A stretch of DNA of 19,536 nucleotides, taken from assembly GCA_036939755.1 (NCBI GenBank), contig JALLAZ010000206.1:1-19536 (forward strand), read 5' to 3'. Position 1 is the first letter of the stretch, and each line of letters begins with the position of its first letter. Below, piece after piece: positions 1 through 11,600 of this stretch. A program made the position numbers and the translations under genes. The stretch comes from Stephanodiscus triporus (taxonomy: Eukaryota > Bacillariophyta > Thalassiosirophyceae > Thalassiosirales > Thalassiosiraceae). The notes below the pieces were generated by a model. It was not told the origin of the DNA and searched no databases. It saw only the letters and a list, made by a program, of their open reading frames with translations.

Positions 1-1237
1 CACCTCCAGAGGTATATTAGCCTAAGGGTGGACCCATATGCCCATCCACAGCATACCAAGGTGCAGAAACACTTTGTATATACATGTATGAATGTGAGAT
101 GCAGTCTAAAAGGGGTTTGGAGGGCCAACCAACTGTTAAAACAGCATGAATACCCACCGAAAACCCATTTTAACTAGTGAAACAAGAAAAAAAACACTAA
201 TATACACGTTTCAGACATGAAAAAATATTTTTTTTCAAAATCTGTTTTGATGAATATTAATACGACACACCATATCTATAAGATTGCATTGAGGAAAAAA
301 TGGTTTTGAAGATATTTTTTCTTAGAGATTTCTCCAGTGCAGCCCCTAAGAATGTGGATGGCGCAGTGGCAATTTGGGCGGTCAACAGCGCCACCGGTTA
401 GTGTTAGTGAGCACCCAATGTGGGACTCAGTACAGCTGGGAAGGTAACACTGAGCAGCCAGTGTCATTCCGCATGATGGTGGAAGCTTAAGTCCAAGCGG
501 ATTTTGAATGGGGGGTCCGAGTCTTGACGCTGTACAAGACTGCATTTTTGGCAAAAATTACCAGGTGGGGCACTAGCTTTAAGAGGAAGGTTTTGGCCGA
601 AAATTGATTTTAGCCATCACAGAGATCCTGGTACAAAACCTACATACGGGAGGCCATTTTTCTGATGGGTGCCAGGATACGCCTGTCCTGTACCTACCGC
701 TAGATAGTTACAGAACAGTCACTAGCCTGGTACGCAGATATGGGTGCCCCAGCCACTTCGGATGCTTGACTGCCTCAACCAGATACGTGTGTGAGGCAGG
801 GTTCTTGGGTTCTAAATAGGAAACAATATTGGCTAACTATCAAAAATATATAATCTCAGCCAATTTATTCAGCTTACTATTGTAGTGTGTCGATTGATGT
901 TGATTCCTGTGCTGATCTTTACTTCAGGGGACTTTTCACCTTGAGGGGGTGCAAAAGCAAAAGCCTTTTGAGGATGAAAATACTGCCTGCTGAATAAACT
1001 GGAAAAAGCCGCATGGAAACGTTTGCACTCAAAACACCCCCTCCCCTCAGCTAATAAAGAATTTGATTCGTTTTATGTTGAGAAGCCCAACACACATCTC
1101 CTTCTGAAATAAATATTCATAGGGGGTTGAGTTAGCCCGTTGTCAACTACTACTGCATGTGCATCATGAATGAGCTAATTCTAAATTATGCTATGAAACT
1201 ATGTTGGTTCTTCATGGTGAGAACAAAGATATTATTA
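1..1237. other. Non-genic AT-rich stretch, no supported gene
   Basis: I see no open frame here with a recognisable domain, codon pattern or splice structure. Short frames of 70-95 codons exist at 276-554 (minus) and 604-819 (plus), but they start at non-ATG codons or are unlike any family I know. A small A/T hairpin-like tract lies at about 216-236: a run of A, then TA, then a run of T, flanked by CAGA and TCTG. The stretch is probably intergenic sequence or decayed repeats; I cannot assign it. Confidence 0.5.
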
Positions 1238-1745
1238 TCATGCTTTGCTGGCAATAGGGACCAGATCCTGTATTTTGAGATTTAAAAGAGAACAGGAGTG
1301 TCACTCCCAAGGACCTGATCCATGAAGGTAAGTACTCGTTTCTTTGTTGGCAACTGGCAGTTGAATGCGGATGCCAGTGGTGTCATTTGATGTGGGTTTC
1401 ATAATCATAATGCATCCTCTGGTGATACCCTGCTCGGTGCTCGGCTGCATATATTTTAATTGGGGAGGTTGGAGCAGAGAAATGTAAGATTGTGTGTGTT
1501 GACTTGTCCTCCGGCGGGAGAGGCCGTTTCCAATACTAAGTGCTTAATTAAAGTGAGAGAACTGCACGTGACAGCCAAACAGTGTATCGCCAGAAGTCTC
1601 GTTCAACCACCAGTTGTCAATGAAATGAGTACTTGTTACCTTCATCATGGATCAGGTCGTTGGGGACACTCTAGTTCCTTGTTGTTGTTATGTGTGAAGA
1701 ATAACTTGAAACACAGGACCCTGTTTCCAGCAAGTACGGCATAAT
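1238..1745. repeat. Imperfect inverted repeat, foldback or MITE-like
   Basis: The segment at about 1238-1366 reappears as its reverse complement at about 1608-1745, separated by roughly 240 bp. The best-matching core contains GACCTGATCCATGAAGGTA and, after small gaps, AGTACTC, TTTC, CAACTGG and GTTGAA in the same order on both arms. The outer ends share TTGCTGG and TCCTGT. Indels of two to several bases show the arms are old. I found no transposase frame inside and no certain target-site duplication. A foldback element or degenerate MITE is the simplest reading; an old inverted duplication is the alternative. Confidence 0.6.
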
Positions 1746-1911
1746 GAGTAGGTAGGTCAGAACAAGGACAACAACAAAGACTGAACTAAACACCTTTTAT
1801 CTTCTCATTACAATAGCTAACTGTCTAAGCATGGCAATCTCCGTAAAAATTAAAAATCCAGTCAAATTCGAGTAGACAACCCTTTCAAACAAATATCATG
1901 TCTGTGATATC

Positions 1912-3222
1912 CTAACAAAATGTATTCCCCAACTTCCTCCCGCCCAAAACGTGCACGTGCAAATGATTAACCTCCTGCCCACCGTCCGGTCCATCGTTGA
2001 TCACAATCCGCGCGCCATCCCCAAATCCGAGAGTTTTGTCACTCGCAATCTCACCGGCGGCGACCAGCAGCCGACCCAAGATATCGGTATGTTCAGCCGT
2101 CGCCCTTCTCAGTGCCGTCAATCCGTTCCTATCCTTCGGGATAACCAATATGTGCGCCGGGGCCATCGGGTTGATATCCCGGAACGCAAGGATGTGTTCG
2201 TCCTGCCTGACGATTTCGGCGGGTATTTCCCCGCTGATAATCCTGTCGAATATCGTCGCTGGCGCTGTGTCGCGAAGTCCGGCGAGCCATATGCCGTCCC
2301 ATCGGTGATTGGTCTCCTCCCATGACTTCACCAACGTGTCCATGATCTCGCGGTACACCCTCGAGAAGACCTCGTCGTTCGTGCGCAGATCGTCGAACCA
2401 CCTCGTCAGCTTGGGCGGCAGGGGCGGCCGTGGGCTCGTCGTGTCCTCGTCGAACTTGGGGAGCATGTAAGACGCGAAGACCGCCGATGGGAAGAGCGTC
2501 GCGTCCGCCAACGACACCTCCTCCCCGCACAGGTAGGCGACGGACGAGCCCGCCCCCCCGACGCCGTCCTCCCCCAGGAATCCCTCGATGACTTCCAGGT
2601 TCCTCCGATATGCCGCGATGGCGCCCTTCCTATCGGGAAAATCCCCTATCGGCAGCCGCGACGCCGGCTTGTACAGGCATCCCTGGATGGACTGTAGGTA
2701 CACGTCGTGCCAGCGGCAGATCTGATTCGACCTGGGATGGTCCGGCAGGAACGAAGGACCTTCGGCGGAGTACTCCGACAGCAGGTACCGCGCGATGGTG
2801 TCGCTCTCGGCGAGGCTGGAGATCCCGTGTGGATTGTCGCTCTTCTGGATGGAGAGGCAGGGCATCAGACCGAGAGGGCTGAATTTCATGTATTCCTCTG
2901 AACGAAGTCCGCCGAGGGCCGCGGGGCTGACGATGTCCACCCGATCCCTCGAGATGCCCTTCTTGTAGAGGATGATCCGACATCGTGCGCCGTTGTTGCT
3001 CACGGGCACATCGAACAGGACGTGATCGGCGTTCGAGATGGAGTTGTTGTTGTTTTTGTCCGTGGCCATGGTTGATTGAGAAGTTACCGCCATCAATTGA
3101 GTCGTGGTGGTGGTAGTTATTCTCTTTGTCACGAGCAGAGGTCGGAATCCAAAGACTGTGGTGACGGCTCCGGTGGCGACTACAGTGAGGACAAGGTTGA
3201 GGACGACGCCGGCGGCTCTCAT
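1912..3222 (-). CDS. Glutathione S-transferase-like / HIT (HINT-type) fusion protein, putative plastid presequence
   Basis: The frame encodes 436 residues from the ATG at 3222 with no intron. Residues 1-23 form a hydrophobic signal-like segment ending VFG, followed by FRPLL. Phe at +1 is the hallmark of diatom bipartite plastid presequences, so plastid import is inferred. A GST-like thioredoxin fold follows, with the MPCL cis-Pro region and the ESDTIARYL substrate-site motif. A GST alpha-helical domain then carries the GEEVSLADATLFP N-cap motif. The last ~110 residues are a HINT-type HIT domain: ATIFDRIISGEIPAE, then FRDINPMAPAHILVIPKD, then the triad HLHVHV at His420, 422 and 424. HIT proteins hydrolyse nucleoside phosphoramidates or AMP-lysine; GSTs conjugate or reduce with glutathione. 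The protein ends soon after LGGRKL and lacks the usual HINT WPPG-like tail. The frame is open to an upstream ATG at 3327, but that extension has no targeting character. An internal Met near residue 50 could give a cytosolic form. The substrate is unknown. Confidence 0.85.
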   Translation of the reverse strand: MRAAGVVLNLVLTVVATGAVTTVFGFRPLLVTKRITTTTTTQLMAVTSQSTMATDKNNNNSISNADHVLFDVPVSNNGARCRIILYKKGISRDRVDIVSPAALGGLRSEEYMKFSPLGLMPCLSIQKSDNPHGISSLAESDTIARYLLSEYSAEGPSFLPDHPRSNQICRWHDVYLQSIQGCLYKPASRLPIGDFPDRKGAIAAYRRNLEVIEGFLGEDGVGGAGSSVAYLCGEEVSLADATLFPSAVFASYMLPKFDEDTTSPRPPLPPKLTRWFDDLRTNDEVFSRVYREIMDTLVKSWEETNHRWDGIWLAGLRDTAPATIFDRIISGEIPAEIVRQDEHILAFRDINPMAPAHILVIPKDRNGLTALRRATAEHTDILGRLLVAAGEIASDKTLGFGDGARIVINDGPDGGQEVNHLHVHVLGGRKLGNTFC

Positions 3223-3357
3223 TGTCTCTGAAATAAAGTTTGAGTGTGGATGGAGAGTACGAACGTATCTTTTTTCCCGCCAATGTCTCACGCCGAGGTG
3301 GAGGACCACCCCCAGCATTGGGTACATAAGCTAAGTAGTGTGGCCCTCGCACCCACG
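3223..3357. promoter_or_regulatory. Divergent promoter between GST-HIT and FZL-like genes
   Basis: Only 135 bp separate the two chosen start codons, so both 5' UTRs and core promoters must sit here or overlap the neighbouring gene. No clear TATA box is visible. The region contains the palindromic motif described at 3305-3323. If translation of the plus gene instead begins at the in-frame ATG at 3244, the spacer shrinks to about 20 bp. Confidence 0.5.
3305..3323. promoter_or_regulatory. Palindromic motif copy 1, candidate transcription-factor site
   Basis: ACCACCCCCAGCATTGGGT contains CCCA-GCAT-TGGG, a near-perfect inverted repeat with a 4-bp spacer. It matches 16 of 19 bases of the sequence at 13986-14004 in the other divergent intergenic region of this window. 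The symmetry and location suggest a dimeric DNA-binding protein; the factor is unknown. Confidence 0.45.
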
Positions 3358-5617
3358 ATGAAAATGCCATCTCCTGCAACGTGCATGGCCGTGGCCCTGC
3401 GTCGACCCGCCCCCTCGGCGTTGATGATGGCGATGGCGTCGTCGCTGACGTCCTCCGCGGCATCCAGCAAATCAAATGGCGGCAACCGACAACAAATGAT
3501 GGAAAGCGGCCTTTCGCGAATTCTTACGGACGAGCAGCGCTCACTATTCCATCAAGTTAATCAGCTCTCGGCGATGACTAGGTCTCTAGCAAGGCAGGTG
3601 GGCAATGTGGCAATAAAGGAGGATAGTTTGCTGGCCGACATAACGCGAATACAAACTCAAAAACTACCACGTCAACAGACATCAAAAGATCAAGAACAAA
3701 AAACAAACGAATCAACTGATGTTTCTGCCCCTCCATCTTTGTTCACTGTAGTTTTTGCTGGCGAGTTTAACTCGGGAAAGTCAACTCTGATAAATGCTCT
3801 TCTGGGAAACGAACTACTTGACACGGGCGTGTTGCCGACTACAGATGCAATAACAGTTGTAATGGCAAATGGTGACGATGCTGATCCCAATGACGATGAG
3901 GTAACGTCGCCGCTGATAGAAAGTGGTTCTTTTGCTTCAGATGACTCAGCTGTTCCGGTACATACGCAGCTCCTTCTCCTCTCTGCCTCTGATTTCCCCA
4001 TCCTCTCTGACCTCTGCCTGATAGACACTCCTGGCACTAATGCCATTCTGTCCCTACAGCACACATCATCCACCCTCCGAATACTGCACGATGCCGACCT
4101 CATTGTGTTTGTGACAAGTGCTGATCGCCCTTTTTCAGAGAGTGAAAGGCAACTACTGCAAACGTCGATCAAACTGTATCGAAAAAGAGTAGTGCTTGTC
4201 ATAAATAAGATGGATATACTGGAGAGGCAGATGGGAGAAGACCACGGGGAGTCGACAAAAAAGAGGGTGGAAGAATATGTAGTCGAGCATGCAAGCGATT
4301 TATTAGGAGCACGCCCGGTTGTAATTCCTCTATCTGCAAGGGACGCATTATCGATGAAGTTGTTGTACAACTCTCATAGAACTTCGAACGACGGTCCAGG
4401 CAGTGCTGAATACCAACCATCCCTATGGACGCGTTCCAATTTCGGAGCACTCGAACACTTGTAAGGCCAGTCGATTCATCTGCGTCCCTGTATTTGCAGG
4501 TGTTGCTTACCAGTTTATTTGTCTGTTTCTTTTTCACAGTCTATCAACAACTCTCACAGCATCATCAAAGGTGAAAACGAAACTCCTCAATCCTATTGGC
4601 GTAACGGAAGGAATCCTTTTTGACTGCCAAACTGAAATTAAACGACGCCAGGAGGAGTTGGACGTAGATGTAATGACGTTGCGTTTGTTGAGGAGTCAGA
4701 CGGAAGCTTGGGAAAGGGAGCTCAAAATAGATGTGATCGATCAGTGTCTGTCAAACGTAAAAAAAGTTGTGGCACATAGGGCAGAAGCAGCAACGCGTGT
4801 AATTGGCGACCTTTCGTATTTTGACCAGTGGAAGTTGGGTGCGGGATTGGGTAGAAGCATCTTTGATCAAGCGTGGGAGAGATCCAGTCGACGTTGTCGA
4901 GGTGTCCCATTTGCACTGCAGACCAAGGATAGTAATACTCACAATATTCTGGAGAACGAATTGCTGTCCATTCTCAATGAATGTCTGGAAACACTTTTAT
5001 TGAGGGCACAAACCCAAGGAAACGCTTCCTTAGAATACCTCGGAAAGCGACCAGCGATTGTAGGATCTGGCAGCATGGGAAGGCGAATGGTTGGCAATGT
5101 AAGGACCCCCTCATACCAACGATTGGTCTTCATCAAGTCTTCCATTACTGATGTCATCCAAAGCTCCACCTCCAAACTGCCGAGTGACGTACACAGTACG
5201 GATAAGGTGTACAAGTCATTACGTCGAACGGCTCTACTTTCGTCCGTGCTTTTGGGTAGCAGTGCGATGATTGCCACCCTTTCAGCTTTGGACTGTTTGG
5301 ATACCGCAAATGGATTGGTTTCTAGTTTGACACTGGCTGCACTTGGCGGAATATCTTTGCCATTAGGCAATCGATATCTTGCTGTGTCATTTCAACGAGA
5401 GTGGATGGAACATACTGAACAATTGGAAACTGCGCTCGACAATTTATTCAAAGATGTGTTTCATGAGATAAAATCAGAGCTGTCGGAGAGCATAGCGCCG
5501 TATTCACGTTACGTTTCTTCGGAGGTGAATTGGCTGAAGGACTTGGGTGACAAATTGGACAGTGGGATATCAATCGCTCATAATCTTAGAAGTAAGATAA
5601 ATAAAGCATGCGATTAA
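3358..5617 (+). CDS. FZL: FZL-type (fuzzy-onion-like) dynamin-related GTPase, plastid membrane remodelling
   Basis: There are two exons, 3358-4460 and 4540-5617, joined by a 79-nt GTAAGG...CAG intron (phase 2), giving 726 residues. The join reads FGALEHFLSTTLTA, restoring a continuous helix as in the family. The GTPase motifs are complete: G1 GEFNSGKS (135-142), G2 PTTDAIT (Thr161/162), G3 DTPGT (223-227) and G4 NKMD (283-286). The charged middle and C-terminal helices surround a hydrophobic hairpin at about 600-645, which would insert in the membrane. Plant FZL acts in thylakoid and envelope organisation, and the same role is inferred here. The ATG at 3358 opens an Ala/Ser/Met-rich, Arg-containing leader (MKMPSPATCMAVALRRPAP) plausible for organelle import. 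An in-frame ATG at 3244 would add 38 residues and cannot be excluded. A mitofusin or bacterial dynamin-like assignment is possible but fits G1/G2 less well. Confidence 0.87.
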
Positions 5618-5637
5618 GTAAACCAATGTTTCACTAA
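5618..5637. other. 20-bp gap between convergent stop codons
   Basis: The FZL-like gene ends with TAA at 5615-5617 on plus, and the Uso1-like gene ends with TAG at 5638-5640 on minus. The gap is too short to hold two 3' UTRs, so the transcripts almost certainly overlap in antisense. No separate poly(A) signal is visible in the gap. Confidence 0.8.
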
Positions 5638-8600
5638 CTATTGAATCCCATCAAGCCCAGCCTGGCCTAATAAAGCAAGCAAGTCTTCATGTTCGGCCAG
5701 AAGATCCTTATACATTTGTCTTTCCTCCGCAATCGAGCTCTTAAGTTCACAAACATAATCGTACATTTCGATTACATACGCAGAGTTGCGGTCGATAGAT
5801 TCCTTACCCTCGTCAAACAATTTGCGAGATTGCATGTTCTGGTCCATTCCTATGAGAACGAGCGCTTGAGAGTGCTTGTGGGTGCCGTTGGAGGCGGTGT
5901 GACTACTTGCCCGCAAATTGTCAATCTCTGCTGCAAGGGCAGCCTCGAAGCGGCTTTCCCTTTCATATGATCGCAAGTCCTCTTCAGCTTTATGCAACTT
6001 GTCCCTTAAATCATTGATGGTAGAATTATGTTCCTTGTCTATTGTATCCAACTTGACCTGAAGACGCTTGTTTTTATTCAAAAGTTTGCCATTTGTCTTG
6101 CGCATATCATCTAATGACTCTCTCAGGCGTTGTGTACGTTGATCACTGTCTGACAATTTTCCACTCTCGGTGCTTGAGGCAAAATCAGTCATTTGTGTCT
6201 TGACTTCTTCCAACTCGGCCAATGCCTCTGATAAAGAAGCTTCAACTGATTGGCGAGATTGCTTTTCAACAATGAGCTCTGCCTCAGATGATGACACTTG
6301 TGCCGCAACAGCTTCTCTGACCCGTCGTTCCAAGTTCGCACCCATTTCGCTAATCTTGGCCAAAAGTTGAGCTCTTTCTAGCTGCAGCTTGATTGTTTCG
6401 GATTCACTCTCTTCGCCACTAGGACCATTGTGTGCAGTAGAGTAAACTAGAGCAGCATTGGCCTTTTCACTTAGCTCTAGTTTGTGAGCAAAATTGTCTC
6501 TTTCTTCATTAGATTCCGCCAACTCTACTTTGATTCTCTGCATTTCTTCTTCATGTGACCGTTCAGTCCAAAGCAGCTCATTTTCAAGGACCTCAATACG
6601 GTACTCAAACGAAACACTCATGTTGATTTTTGAGGTTTCGATTTCTTCCAGTGCCTGCTCCATCAGTTCCAAATCATTTCTCAAAGCGGTTATCTCCTGC
6701 TCAAGAATGGACATTTGGAGACGAGCGTTTGCCGCCTTCGCCTCAGACTGCCTCTCATTCCAACGGCAGGATCCCAGCTCCTCCCTCAACAGCTCCAGTG
6801 TCGAGCGAAGCTGTTCCATTTCTTTGCGCTCGGCCTTGATATTTTCAGCAGACATTTTCTTCGCTGTCTTTCGCACATGCACATCCACGGCATCGTCATA
6901 TTCAGTTGCTTGAGCAAGAAGCGCAAGGTCCGACTTCAGTCTCTCCACCTCCTCTTCTGCAGAACGCCTGGCATCTATTTCACTCAGTAGAGCCTCGTGA
7001 TCAGCGGAAAAATGTGAACGAATTTCCTCCATTTGTTGGCGCAATGCTTGTGTTGCCATTTCCGTGGCCTTTCGAGTAAATTGATCGGTTGCAAATGATT
7101 GCAATTGTTCATTGGTGCGCCTCAGTTCCTCTTTCATCTCCAAAACAATAACTTGGGATTCTTCCTTCTCCTTAAGTGCTTCCTTGCTTTCCTGCAGCAA
7201 CTTTGCGTTTTCATCTTGCAAGATAGAGCACATATTCTTCAGGCCATCGAGAGCGGATTCGTTCGCGTCTAACTTATTCTGTTGATCTGAACATGATCTC
7301 TTCAACTGCTCAAAACGTGCTTCTTTTTCTTCCCATTCATTGGAACGCTCATCAAATAATTCCTTTGACTCTTTAAGATGTTTCTGCATCTTCTCATTGT
7401 TTCCCCTATAAATTTCTAACTCAGTAGCGAGATTTATCACTTCCGTTTTTAACCGCGCTATAGTACTGTCTATCTCAGAAGCAGCGAGTTGCGCCTCCAA
7501 GTTCTCTATTCTCTCATTCAGAGTGGCACACCGTGCTTCCCATTGAGTGATAGCTTCGGCTGCCTCCTTTTCTTGATTTTCGGCCCGTTCTTTCCACATT
7601 TGCACAGATTTCTCACTCGATATATTCATTTCTTCGATGGTGTGTTCAAGCTCATCAATACTGGCTTCGAGTTGTTCTGAACGCTTTTGCCACTGTTTAA
7701 CAACAAGTTCAGACTGTTGCTGTGTTTCCGCTAGCTCCTTTGCCAACACGGACAATTCCTCGTCAGAGTTTGCAAGGGAAGCGTCTTTGTCATTTATCTG
7801 CTGCTGCATACATTCGATTGCATCAGATTTTTCTTCAATTTGCTTGTTGAGGATGTCTATTTGAGACGCCATCAACGTAACAGTGCTTTCAAGAGCGAGA
7901 GTTTGATGTGAGATCGTCTTGATTTCATCCTTCGTTGCAGTGAGTGATTTCTCTGCTTCCGAGAACTTGGCATGGGACTCCAATACCTCCTTTTCTTTTT
8001 GCTGCAGCTGAATTCCAAGTGAGGCTACATCAGACTCTAAAGCCTGCACACTTTCTTCGCACTGTCGAATGACAACTCCTTCGCGTTCGCTTAGGGCTGA
8101 ACACCTTGCTTTCCAATGAGTAATCGCCTCCGCTGCCTCTTTCTCTTGTTGCAAAAGCCGATGTTCAAGTGATGTCACGTCAGACTCCAATGACTGTACC
8201 CTCTCTTCCCATTGTCCGATAACATGGCCTCCAGACTCCTCAAGAGCTGAACACCTGCTTTCCCATTGTGCAATAGCCTCTGCGGCCTCATTTTCTTGTC
8301 GTTCAAGCTGATTTTCTAATGATGTTACAGCAGCCTCCAAAGACTGGGTCCGCTTTTGCCCCTCACTAATCGTTTCCTCGAGAGCTGAACACCTGCCTTC
8401 CCATTGTGATATAGCCTCTGCGGCTTCATTTTCTTGTTGTTCAAGCTGATTTTCTAACGATGTTACTTCAGCCTCCAAAGACTGGGCCCGTGTTTGCCAC
8501 ACTTGCACCGCCTCCTCACTAATTGTCTTAATTTCACCCAGTTCATTTTTCAAAGTAGAATTATCTTTGTCCTTTTCAGTTATCTTACGCTGTAACTCAT

Positions 8601-11600
8601 TGAGATGATTCTGGAGAGAGTTGTTGTCTTGTTCCAACACTTGGTTCTTCGCCGACAAATTACAGCTTTCCACGCCTGTCAATTCAAGAGACTGACATAC
8701 ATTCTCGTACTTCTCAGTAATATGATTCAGTTGTGACTGTATTTCATTGCGTTCAGCTGTGACGGTTGTGACTTGCTCTTCGAGAGCCATCAAATTATGA
8801 ATTTTAGCCTCTGATGCACATAAACTAGCCTCCAAATCGGAAATACGACGTTGCGCTTCTTCATTTTTTTCTGCATTTATGGAATCATGCAATGTCTGTT
8901 TCTCAGAAAGTGTTTTCGAAAGGTGTTCCTTTTCCAAGGAAAGCTTTTCTATCATAGAAGATAGGCTTGACTTTTCTTGACACAAACCCTCTGCGCGCTG
9001 TTTCTCAGCTTCAAAATCTTCGAGCAGTTTACCTATTTTGGCTTCATTTTCATCTGCATCTTCAATAAGCTGATCTTGCATCCGCTCTAATTGTTCATTT
9101 TTCTCGTCTAGTTCTTTTTGAAGAGATTTAAGTTGCTGGTTGTTATCCTGAGAACTTGACTCATTGCCACCGGGTGCATAAGACTCTAGGCGAGTCGCTA
9201 ACTCATCCCTTTGGATGATAGCCTCTTTAAGCTTGGCTTCAACCTCGGCTAAGTAGCTTTGCGATGTTTCTGACCAAGACTGGAATTGATTCAGGCTAGC
9301 TTCAAGTGCGACCTTCTCCAGCTTGACTTGGTCCAATTCAGCCGTAAGTGCTTCCTTTTCTGATAAGACCTTCGCTTGATTGTCACCAATCCTCTTGAGC
9401 AAGTCCGCATTTTCTGTTTGCAGTGCACCCATCTCGAATGTAATCTTTTCCTGGTTTTTCTGTGACTCGTTCAGTTCGGAAGTGACATCCTTCAAACTGT
9501 TTTCCAATTCAGTAATCTTGATCTCTAAACCATTTGAACCATTAACACTTGCTTGTCGAAGATTTGCAATTTCTTCTAACTGTTCGTCTTTTTCTTGGAC
9601 CTCCTTAGTCAGTTTGTCAACATGAGTGACCGCCGATGCCATCCAATCTTGAGCTTCGCTGTAAGCTTGTGTAATACTTTCCAATTCTCTTTCTTGACGG
9701 GCAATCACTTGTTGTAATTCTTCGAGCTCTGGATCCGGTCTTTTGTCGTTGTGTTTTACAGAAAGATTGAATTCCTCGATCTGATCTTCGAGCTGTTGCA
9801 CCAGTGCTTGCCGTTTAGCAATCTCGTCATCCTTGGCTTTCAACTTGGTCTCAGACTCCTCGCGAACACTTTGCACTTCCATGCGATGTTGGATGGAAAG
9901 CGAGTCAGTATCACTCGATCCAGTCGAGGCCAAGTTAGCGAGGGCCTCCTCTAACGATCGCGCCAACGATTCATTTTCACCGCTCAATTCTTCCATTTTA
10001 GATACTGCCATGGACATCCACTCGTTCGCGGCCCGTCCTTCCTCGCGAAGACGAGCGTTTTCATCTCGAAGAAATTGAGCTTCGCTGTCATTGTTCCGTC
10101 CAAATATTTCGGCGGCTATCTCGCCAGAGGCATGGTACCTGGCACCCCCATCCTCGGCGGCAGCCTCGCCACCTGCTGTCATTTCCGTTGGGGCAATGGT
10201 GGAGTTGTTGCCGCTGTTAGTCCGATGATACTGTAGCTCCAAAGAATTGTATGCGGAACTTAATCCTGCCATTTCCTCTCTCAGAGTCTCATTATCGCGC
10301 CTAATTTCTTCAACAAATGTCTGGGACTCCAGGAGTTCTTCGCGGGCCACCACAATTTCACGGTCCTTGGCTGCAATTACCTCTTCCTGTAATCTAGTTT
10401 GGTGCTCGGCCTCCTTCTTCAGGTCTCCCTTGATCTTTTCCAACTCAGCCATCTTTTCAGTATACTCTGTCATCATATCTATAGTCTCCGAGGATGTACC
10501 CAGCTCAGTCATTCGTTTCAATTCTTTGATCTGGGTTGATTGAGACTTGATAGTCAGAAATGCATCCTCCAACTTAATCTGTAGATTCTCAATTTCCTGC
10601 GCTTGATTGGACATCATTTTTCGCAACGAACGGGCGGAGGATGAAGATCTGCCATTAACGCACACGTCATTGTTCGGACCCTCGGCATCGGATTCGTCTG
10701 AGTCGTCTCCTCGATTTCCTGCCAATGCCATGACGACACGTCGGCGTACTAGAGTGACGTTATGACTATACCAGCTCGCGAACGCGCGTTGTTCCATATT
10801 GGACCGTTCCTCTCCTTTGCAATAGGGCAGAGGAAGCGGACGCTTTTTCCACTCGTCAATCATGTTCAGGTACTTTCCCACGCCCATAGATTGTACCATA
10901 TTCATTATGGTCTCTTTTGTCCAAGCAATATTTTCCATGCCGGGCACCTCTTTGACAGATAATGATCCACTAGCACCATCGATAGGATCCAACATATACT
11001 CCAAACACAGTCCCAACAGAAGTCCGCATAGGGCAGATACTGCCTCCGAAATGCTATCTCCGGCCTTCTTCGATCGGACCAAAACTCCCACGGATACACT
11101 GGAGGGTGACGAAAGCACTTCCATGACAGCACGGGGCATCCCAATGACCCATTCAGAAAGCAGCTTAAGCAGAACAATGGTTACATACGCTGATGAGGCG
11201 TGCAGTCTTATGTTGGACGTGGCATCCGGATCATAGCTCGAAATGTGGTGCAAAATGAAATCAATCAAGTTCGCACTCGACGGTTCCGACTGGAGTTGTC
11301 CGTCCAGTGGAAGAGGGGGCGATAGCCGCAATAACATTTCCCGAGTGGCGTCTCCTTCCCCTTTCGTTAAAAAAACGCCCAGGGCACCAGCTGACCCTGA
11401 CGCACCAATAGTCGCACGATAAACATCAATCATATCTAATGAGGCTCCTTCAAGCCGTTGTTGCTGGGTCTGGAGAAATCGTAAATTATCCGCCAAGGTT
11501 GTAACAAGCCGTGTCACCACAGGAGGTTCTAACGGTGCACCCATCTCATCTGTCTCATCAGGAGGCGGGGGCGCCAGTGCGTGCAAAACCATGCGACTGG

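Noticed and set aside
276..819. Short frames at 276-554 (minus) and 604-819 (plus) as genes
   Set aside because: No recognisable domain, non-ATG starts for the first and third possible choices, no splice partners, and AT-rich repeat-like surroundings.
3223..3327. In-frame 35-residue extension of the GST-HIT protein
   Set aside because: It would bury the signal-like segment inside the protein and overlap the divergent gene's 5' region; the ATG at 3222 puts the hydrophobic signal at the N-terminus.
2630..3475. 281-codon minus-strand frame overlapping GST-HIT
   Set aside because: It is a shifted-frame shadow of the GST-HIT gene with basic, Pro/Arg/His-rich composition and no domain.
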